Below, piece by piece: positions 19,400 to 23,735 of a DNA stretch of 23,735 nt; within the stretch, counting starts at the first letter, position 1; every line of letters begins with the position of its first letter. The translations under genes and the position numbers were made by a program. Source of the stretch: a virus. The stretch lies in IMG/VR virus record IMGVR_UViG_3300012917_000012, positions 1 to 23,735 of that record, one strand, 5' to 3'. The notes below the pieces were generated by a model. It saw only the letters and a program-made list of their open reading frames with translations, had not been told where the DNA came from and searched no databases.

Positions 19400-21205
19400 A
19401 TGGCTTTAGTCCGAACTAATGTAAGCACCACTGTTAAAGCACCAGGTACTGCAACATCAGTCACTACAGCTAGTTTTACACCAGCTGATAATTCATTAAT
19501 AGTTGTTTTCGCTGGTCTTCAATCAAGTAATAACTCTTTAGCAGCTAGTATAAGTGGCGGGAGTTTAACTTGGACTAAACAAGCACAAGCTGGTGTAGAT
19601 GTATCTAATTTTGGACACTTCAGTATTTTATGGACAGCTCCTGTAACAACGGGGGCGTCTATGACGGTAACAGTAGGCAATATGCCTTCAGATGGAACTG
19701 CTGAAGGTATAGTCCATGTTTTCTATTATACAGGATATAATACTAGTACACCTGTAGGAGGAACTGCTTCTGCAACTGCTGCTTTTAACTCAACAGTCAA
19801 TTTAACATTAAGCTCATCTCCTGCTACGACGTCAGAAGTAATAGCCGGGGCATCGGATGATACAGGTTCAGGTGCAGCTAATATTACAACAGGTACTGGT
19901 TGGACACAACAGACACATGTTAGTGATACTGCTAATACTGATTCTCAGACTCAGACTAGAACAAGTTCAACCTCTACAAACGTATTATGGAATAGTAATG
20001 CTGCTGGTACCAATGGATGCGCTGTTGCAATAGAAATTATAGTTGCTGCAGCTGCAGGAAATCCATTTGTAAATAATACAGATTTACCACCTAGGGGATT
20101 TCTCTATTCAGAATGGCAGAAATGGACAGAGAGTGGATTAACTACTCTTCCTACTCCTACTGTATTAACTCAGACTCTACGTATTAAAAGTGATTTTCCT
20201 AATCCTTATCCAGTAACATGGTATAAATCTTGGGAACATAGAGGTAATGTTCTATTACCGAGACCCACTCCTTTTAGACCTTTTGATTATCCGAATCCTC
20301 AACCTATATCTTGGTATCGGAGTATAGAGGTAAGTGGAAACTCTCTAAGAGCAATTGTTCAAAATCCTTTTAGACAAAATGATTGGCCTAATCCTCAACC
20401 AGTAAACTGGTATCAATCATGGACTAAAAATTTTCAACAGGCTATACCGTTTAATCAAACGGATTGGTCTTTACCAAAGACTTATCAACCATTGTTACAA
20501 ACATGGTCTCAAAGTCTTAATATCTTTTATCAATCTGAGACATTTCCCTTTGTACAATCAGATTATCCTAATCCACAAAGAATAATTTGGTATAAAGATT
20601 GGTCTCTTAATTTATTAGAAACTACTTTAGCTCCTGCTTTTCAAGCTCCATTTAATCAGTTTGATTGGCCATTACCCAGAACATATCAACCTATTGATCA
20701 ATTCTGGCAGAATAATTTACAACTTCTACCTAAACCTACACCATTCTTTCAGAATATAGATAGCCCTCTTCCAGTAGTTAGTCAGCCTATAGATGCTACT
20801 TGGTTACAAAATCTATCTGAGTTTATACAATCTAATACATTTCCTTTCTCTCAAACAGATTGGAAGAATCCTTATCCATTATATTGGTATCAGGATCATA
20901 ATCAGAATTTAGTAATCTATTTACCAGTAGGTGCAAAACCATTTAGTCAATTAGATTGGCCATTAACTGGATCACCTCAGCCGATAGATCAATTTTACTA
21001 TCAGTCTTTAGTTCTTAATTTACCTGAGCCTCCACCTCCTGAAATAATTACATCAGCTGGTCGGTGGATATCTCCAGAAGAGGTTATATCAAGCATTGCC
21101 CGTAAATACGGATCAATCGGAGGTCTCGCAAGTGCGAACTCCCGGACAGCGGCTGAGAGAAGCCTTCTTGCATCCATTGCCGCCGCCCATAGATGGAAAA
21201 AATAA
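19400..21205 (+). CDS. Repeat-containing putative virion protein, 601 aa
   Basis: Residues 1-220 form a Thr/Ser-rich beta domain with WTKQAQAGVDVSNFGHFSIL and repeated 'TxxSxT' strands. Residues about 222-545 contain around ten repeats of 30-38 residues, each with PFxQxDW followed by PNPxPxxWYxSW or PLPxxxQPIDQxW (unit starts near 223, 264, 291, 323, 350, 383, 417, 448, 482, 514). A final 55 residues are helical (GRWISPEEVISSIARKYG). Short aromatic-Pro repeats of this type should form an extended or fibrous array. Position with virion genes suggests a fibre or surface protein; function inferred only. Confidence 0.7.
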   Translation: MALVRTNVSTTVKAPGTATSVTTASFTPADNSLIVVFAGLQSSNNSLAASISGGSLTWTKQAQAGVDVSNFGHFSILWTAPVTTGASMTVTVGNMPSDGTAEGIVHVFYYTGYNTSTPVGGTASATAAFNSTVNLTLSSSPATTSEVIAGASDDTGSGAANITTGTGWTQQTHVSDTANTDSQTQTRTSSTSTNVLWNSNAAGTNGCAVAIEIIVAAAAGNPFVNNTDLPPRGFLYSEWQKWTESGLTTLPTPTVLTQTLRIKSDFPNPYPVTWYKSWEHRGNVLLPRPTPFRPFDYPNPQPISWYRSIEVSGNSLRAIVQNPFRQNDWPNPQPVNWYQSWTKNFQQAIPFNQTDWSLPKTYQPLLQTWSQSLNIFYQSETFPFVQSDYPNPQRIIWYKDWSLNLLETTLAPAFQAPFNQFDWPLPRTYQPIDQFWQNNLQLLPKPTPFFQNIDSPLPVVSQPIDATWLQNLSEFIQSNTFPFSQTDWKNPYPLYWYQDHNQNLVIYLPVGAKPFSQLDWPLTGSPQPIDQFYYQSLVLNLPEPPPPEIITSAGRWISPEEVISSIARKYGSIGGLASANSRTAAERSLLASIAAAHRWKK

Positions 21206-21209
21206 GGAA

Positions 21210-21326
21210 ATGCAAGCATTAGGAAAGCTTGGTGGACGCCCTAGAAAACCGCTTAGCATAGGTCCTCCGCCTAAACAGAAACCGCTCAGCATAGAAGACT
21301 TTAGTCGTAGAAACCGCTTAGCATAA
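21210..21326 (+). CDS. Small basic protein, 38 aa
   Basis: MQALGKLGGRPRKPLSIGPP continues PKQKPLSIEDFSRRNRLA, with two copies of KPLSI and many Arg and Pro. AAGG lies within a few bases of the ATG, closer than usual, and the previous stop is five bases upstream, so re-initiation is likely. The frame is open further upstream to 21096, but that part only shadows the repeat protein. Confidence 0.5.
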   Translation: MQALGKLGGRPRKPLSIGPPPKQKPLSIEDFSRRNRLA

Positions 21327-21352
21327 CATAAATTATAAGGAAAAACCGATAA

Positions 21353-21553
21353 ATGGTTCAATATGGTCTAAACAACGTAAATTCATATGATAATCTAAAA
21401 GGAACAGCAACAAAAGCCCACGAAGGCTCTATGTCTCACGATGGTAGTGCTGGTGCTCCAGTTCACGATCCAGGTGGGTATTCTGCCGGACACGTGGGTT
21501 CTGGTACACCAACTCGTCTTGAGCATGGTGCTCCCAGTGGTATGTATATGTAA
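21353..21553 (+). CDS. Small Gly/His-rich protein, 66 aa
   Basis: Not recognised. The sequence is low in hydrophobic residues and rich in Gly, Ser and His (MSHDGSAGAPVHDPGGYSAG, then HVGSGTPTRLEHGAPSGMYM), so probably disordered. AAGGAAA stands 12 bases before the ATG. It is the first in a series of four tiny polar proteins linked by TAATG overlaps. Confidence 0.55.
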   Translation: MVQYGLNNVNSYDNLKGTATKAHEGSMSHDGSAGAPVHDPGGYSAGHVGSGTPTRLEHGAPSGMYM

Positions 21554-21789
21554 TGATTGATGATTCATTTCCTTCTCAAGGAACAGAGCAACCTTCATCT
21601 TCAGGTTCGCAATCTACAGCTCCAGATGCTCCTACAACTCCACAGATGGAATTAGCTAAAGGTCAATTAAGAGCTAAAATGACTTCAGGCACAGGAGTAT
21701 CTGATTACGGTTCTGCTACATCTAGCGCTTATAGACGCGGAGATTATTCACAAGGGACTCATAGTCCTTGGCATCCAAATGAGAAATAA
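21553..21789 (+). CDS. Small polar protein, 78 aa, with SSGSQSTAPDAPTTP block
   Basis: Start MIDDSFPSQGTEQP, then SSGSQSTAPDAPTTP, then a Lys/Ala helix and SDYGSATSSAYRRGDYSQGT. The SSGSQSTAPDAPTTP block and the preceding PSQG recur in the protein at 21998-22207, showing a local duplication. Likely disordered. ATG shares one base with the previous stop. Confidence 0.55.
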   Translation: MIDDSFPSQGTEQPSSSGSQSTAPDAPTTPQMELAKGQLRAKMTSGTGVSDYGSATSSAYRRGDYSQGTHSPWHPNEK

Positions 21790-21791
21790 CA

Positions 21792-21998
21792 ATGAAGAAA
21801 CAAACTAAAAGTTCACACGCATACCGTGGTAGGAATATAGCTCAGACTATAGCTCCTGGCTTTCCACAGGAAGCAGATCCTCAGATGGCTCATCTAGGTT
21901 CTCAGTCTGCAGTTCCCATGCAGCAAGGACCAGAAATGGGTGATGGTGGTTCAACACTTGGTCCTACTCAGGATATGTCATTCGGGAGGACAGCATAA
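21792..21998 (+). CDS. Small polar protein, 68 aa
   Basis: Basic start (MKKQTKSSHAYRGRN) followed by a Gln/Gly/Met/Pro-rich stretch (SQSAVPMQQGPEMGDGGSTL) and SFGRTA. It lies between the two duplicated proteins and shares their polar character, but not their block. The end overlaps the next start (TAATG). Function unknown. Confidence 0.5.
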   Translation: MKKQTKSSHAYRGRNIAQTIAPGFPQEADPQMAHLGSQSAVPMQQGPEMGDGGSTLGPTQDMSFGRTA

Positions 21999-22207
21999 TG
22001 GCTGATTATCCTTCTCAAGGAATAGAGAAATCTGTATCTTCTGGTTCTCAGTCTACAGCTCCGGATGCGCCTACAACTCCAACTCCATACGCTGATCCAA
22101 GAGGTGCTTTTAATAAATATGGAGAAAGTAACATGAGTATTAATAGCTCTGAAGCTGATATTGAAAGTCAACGAAGAACTCTTAATAGACCTAAGCCTCG
22201 GTATTAG
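21998..22207 (+). CDS. Small polar protein, 69 aa, paralogue of the 21553-21789 product
   Basis: MADYPSQGIEKSV is followed by SSGSQSTAPDAPTTP, the same block as in the gene at 21553, and by PYADPRGAFNKYGESNMSIN and a basic end RRTLNRPKPRY. The shared DNA (around 21582-21641 and 22034-22083) differs at third-codon positions, so this is an older duplication under protein-level constraint rather than a recent copy. Confidence 0.55.
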   Translation: MADYPSQGIEKSVSSGSQSTAPDAPTTPTPYADPRGAFNKYGESNMSINSSEADIESQRRTLNRPKPRY

Positions 22208-22220
22208 AAGGATATTAGTA

Positions 22221-22487
22221 ATGACAATAATGGTACCTAAAGATAATAAAGGTAATGCGTTGCATTCAGAATCTATGCAAGGCATGGATCCTAAATACCC
22301 GCAGCATGGTCTGTCCAATGACCATCTAATGCCTAAACGTAGTGATGTTCAGGATGTAGCTAATCATCCTGTTGATAATCGTCCACGTCCAGTAGGCGGT
22401 GGTCAGAAGCCACAGATTATGCCGCCTAAGAAGATGATTGATGATTCTAGTCACTTTGGTAAAGGTAATAAGGCTAATCAGAAGTGA
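22221..22487 (+). CDS. Small polar protein, 88 aa
   Basis: Not recognised. MTIMVPKDNKGNALHSESMQ, then HGLSNDHLMPKRSDVQDVAN and a Pro/Gly/Lys-rich end. AAGGA eight bases before ATG 22221 sets the start; the longer frame from 22161 shadows the previous gene. The end overlaps the next gene as GTGA. Confidence 0.5.
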   Translation: MTIMVPKDNKGNALHSESMQGMDPKYPQHGLSNDHLMPKRSDVQDVANHPVDNRPRPVGGGQKPQIMPPKKMIDDSSHFGKGNKANQK

Positions 22488-22561
22488 CCGAAGCTGATTT
22501 AGATAATCTGCAATGGGCTTTAAAGTTTATGCAAAATTATGAAAAGAAGCATAAGAAGTGA
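22484..22561 (+). CDS. Very small protein, 25 aa, GTG start
   Basis: MTEADLDNLQWALKFMQNYE ends KKHKK. It is one amphipathic helix. Both ends are GTGA overlaps with its neighbours, which supports coupled translation despite the length. Confidence 0.4.
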   Translation: MTEADLDNLQWALKFMQNYEKKHKK

Positions 22562-22713
22562 TTGAATCTGTAGTTAAAGCTGCTGCCGCAGTTATAGCTA
22601 CTGCAGATGCAATTGATGCTGCTCGTGCAGCAGTACAAAAGGCAATAGATTGCCATGATAAAGCTGGCGAATCTTTAAGAGAAGCAGTTAAGAATGCCAA
22701 GCAAATCAGGTAA
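22558..22713 (+). CDS. Ala-rich helical protein, 51 aa, GTG start
   Basis: MIESVVKAAAAVIATADAID, then ARAAVQKAIDCHDKAGESLR, is an alanine-rich heptad-like sequence, probably a coiled coil. The GTG overlaps the preceding stop as GTGA, and the end overlaps the next gene by 20 bases. A short coiled coil in a virion operon might be a structural or chaperone-like part; nothing specific shows it. Confidence 0.5.
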   Translation: MIESVVKAAAAVIATADAIDAARAAVQKAIDCHDKAGESLREAVKNAKQIR

Positions 22714-22855
22714 ACAAGCTAGATTTATGGCAGCTGCTGCTCATAATCCAACTTTCGCAAAGAAAGCTGGTATTTCACAGTCCGCTGCTAGAGAATTTAA
22801 TCAGGCAGATAAAGGTACTGGTATTTTAAGAAAGAAAAGAGGAAGAGGAAGATAA
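22694..22855 (+). CDS. Conserved-looking small phage protein, 53 aa
   Basis: The pattern MPSKSGKQARFMAAAAHNPT, FAKKAGISQSAAREFNQADK matches a small protein type I recall from many phages and prophages, with the same 'S-K-S...Q...M...AHNP-x-FAKK-x-GI...EF...ADK' layout. It ends in a basic tail KKRGRGR. Function unknown to me. It overlaps the next start (TAATG). Confidence 0.65.
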   Translation: MPSKSGKQARFMAAAAHNPTFAKKAGISQSAAREFNQADKGTGILRKKRGRGR

Positions 22856-23112
22856 TGGCTAATAGATTTGTTAGCAATGTTACAGCTGCTGCAAGCACAG
22901 CTTTTGCAATTACGCCGAATGACAATAACGATTTAACATCTACTGCTCGTGCTATTTGGGTTGGTGGTGCAGGTAATATGGTTGTGCAGATGGCTGGAGA
23001 TGCGGGTCAAGTAACGTTTAGTGGAATTCCCGCTGGAACATTGCTTCCTATTCAAGTAAGTCGTGTTTTAAATACACTTACAACTGCTACATTGATTATA
23101 GGACTTAATTAA
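22855..23112 (+). CDS. Spike-base-like virion protein, 85 aa
   Basis: The segments AFAITPNDNNDLTSTARAIW, VGGAGNMVVQMAGDAG, VTFSGIPAGTLLPIQVSRVL and a final strand TTATLIIGL fit the small beta protein annotated as spike base protein of the RCAP_Rcc01079 type, known from the Rhodobacter gene transfer agent and phages. Family members form a base for tail or head spikes. The length is in the expected range. Recognition is by pattern only. Confidence 0.65.
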   Translation: MANRFVSNVTAAASTAFAITPNDNNDLTSTARAIWVGGAGNMVVQMAGDAGQVTFSGIPAGTLLPIQVSRVLNTLTTATLIIGLN

Positions 23113-23159
23113 TGGCTCATAAATCGATTAAGATTTTTATAGGTCTATCTTTAAGTTAA
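23112..23159 (+). CDS. Possible micro-ORF, 15 aa
   Basis: MAHKSIKIFIGLSLS begins at an ATG that shares one base with the preceding stop (TAATG), as other genes here do, and ends eight bases before the next start. It may only serve to carry ribosomes to the coiled-coil gene. Confidence 0.25.
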   Translation: MAHKSIKIFIGLSLS

Positions 23160-23166
23160 GAAATAA

Positions 23167-23445
23167 ATGATTGTATGGGAAATCAGTCTAGGTACTTTAT
23201 TAACTTTAGGAACTGTTTTAGTTAGTGCTGCTGGTTTCTATTGGAAACAGAACTATGATTCCAAGGAAATAAAAGAAGATATTAGAGATATCAAAGAAGA
23301 TATCAAGATATTGAATAAATTGATTATTGAGTCAGCGATACTAACAAAAGATGTAATATATTTAAAAGATCGTATTGAGTTGTTTGAACATAGATTTGAT
23401 AAGGTTTTGGACTATCTTCGTAAAGGTGGTCATAGTGTTGATTGA
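23167..23445 (+). CDS. Membrane-anchored coiled-coil protein, 92 aa
   Basis: One hydrophobic segment near the N-terminus (ISLGTLLTLGTVLVSAAGFY, residues about 6-25) is followed by a charged heptad-like coiled coil (KEIKEDIRDIKEDIKILNKL and beyond, residues about 33-80). This layout fits an inner-membrane lysis accessory such as an i-spanin, or another small membrane protein next to the terminase. No o-spanin or endolysin is in view, so the role stays open. Its stop overlaps the terminase ATG (TGATG). Confidence 0.6.
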   Translation: MIVWEISLGTLLTLGTVLVSAAGFYWKQNYDSKEIKEDIRDIKEDIKILNKLIIESAILTKDVIYLKDRIELFEHRFDKVLDYLRKGGHSVD

Positions 23446-23735
23446 TGCCTCGTAAAAAGAAAGTAAGTAAGCTTCAAGAAGCTAGAGATGTACATCGTAT
23501 AGAAGCTGAAGCAGACTTTATTAAGTTCATTGAAATAGTACAACCACATAGGTTGTTAGGTAATATTCATAGAGAGGTAATATCGTGGTGGACGAGATCA
23601 GAAGCCCACAAATATCAACTCCTTCTACTTCCCAGAGACCATATGAAGTCTTCATTGATCGGTCTAAGAGTAGCGTGGGAATTGACAAGAGATCCGACGT
23701 TAAGGATATTATACATTTCCTCAACGAGCAATCTC
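23445..23735 (+). CDS. Large terminase subunit, N-terminal part (cut by window end)
   Basis: Ninety-seven codons are present. Residues 1-10 are basic, and then the pattern FIKFIEIVQPHRLLGNIHRE leads to the ATP-binding loop LLLPRDHMKSS (K68), the 'PRxxxKS/T' form seen in T7-type terminases, and to ILYISSTSN, the strand after it. The full protein would pump DNA into proheads with an ATPase and cut it with a C-terminal nuclease; the nuclease lies outside the window. Confidence 0.85.
   Translation, partial: MPRKKKVSKLQEARDVHRIEAEADFIKFIEIVQPHRLLGNIHREVISWWTRSEAHKYQLLLLPRDHMKSSLIGLRVAWELTRDPTLRILYISSTSNL

Noticed and set aside
1-23735. CRISPR array, insertion sequence or integrase attachment site
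   Set aside because: No regularly repeated 24-40 base units, no transposase or integrase frame, and no direct repeat typical of an attachment core were seen.

Overview
This window looks like part of a tailed double-stranded DNA phage, podovirus-like, with a T7-type replication module. The sequence encodes a family A DNA polymerase with a 3'-5' exonuclease domain, a Toprim plus SF4 primase-helicase, a gp2.5-like single-strand binding protein and, cut by the right edge, the N-terminus of a large terminase with a T7-type ATP-binding loop. No single-subunit RNA polymerase is seen. Several near-consensus sigma70-type promoters with 17-base spacers suggest that the host RNA polymerase reads these genes. 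The host cannot be named; ordinary Shine-Dalgarno sites indicate a bacterium.

Layout. Everything left of about 18.1 kb points left and everything right of it points right. The left arm has at least three leftward units. (a) About 18.09-16.73 kb holds very small genes, including a zinc ribbon, and a possible RNA switch. (b) A promoter at 16.27-16.30 kb with an adjoining inverted repeat drives a Cys-rich protein, a 421-residue protein and a 47-residue winged-helix-like protein, ending at a clear terminator (14461-14497). (c) A perfect promoter at 14267-14295 drives a long run of accessory genes (KTSC domain, Cys-rich, secreted and membrane proteins), a 456-residue protein and the primase-helicase. 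A further promoter at 5587-5615 drives a DUF6197-like gene, the polymerase, two small genes and SSB. The right arm begins at a consensus promoter (18089-18117) and carries virion-type genes: a zinc-ribbon protein, three beta-rich proteins including one with about ten aromatic 'DWPNP' repeats, a string of tiny proteins, a spike-base-like protein, a membrane-anchored coiled coil and the terminase.

Genes are packed so tightly that most start codons overlap the previous stop. Against that background the few long non-coding stretches stand out, and nearly all are dense in perfect stem-loops: a region of over 1.1 kb at the left edge (1-1132), probably a very large structured RNA transcribed leftward and containing tRNA-like arms; about 260 bases at 1437-1697; a three-hairpin array at 9538-9641; about 260 bases at 11522-11780; and a switch-like element at 17311-17389. 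A fourth non-coding stretch (16455-16650) holds short motifs repeated every 19-21 bases and may be an origin or control region.

Start codons of replication genes are odd. The primase-helicase has no ATG, GTG or TTG before its zinc-binding domain; a Shine-Dalgarno site points at ACG directly after the in-frame stop of the preceding gene. The polymerase can only start at TTG, and SSB starts at GTG. Many small genes were found by reading overlaps and ribosome binding sites and are shorter than 60 codons. All functions rest on motif recognition by eye; no database search was run.
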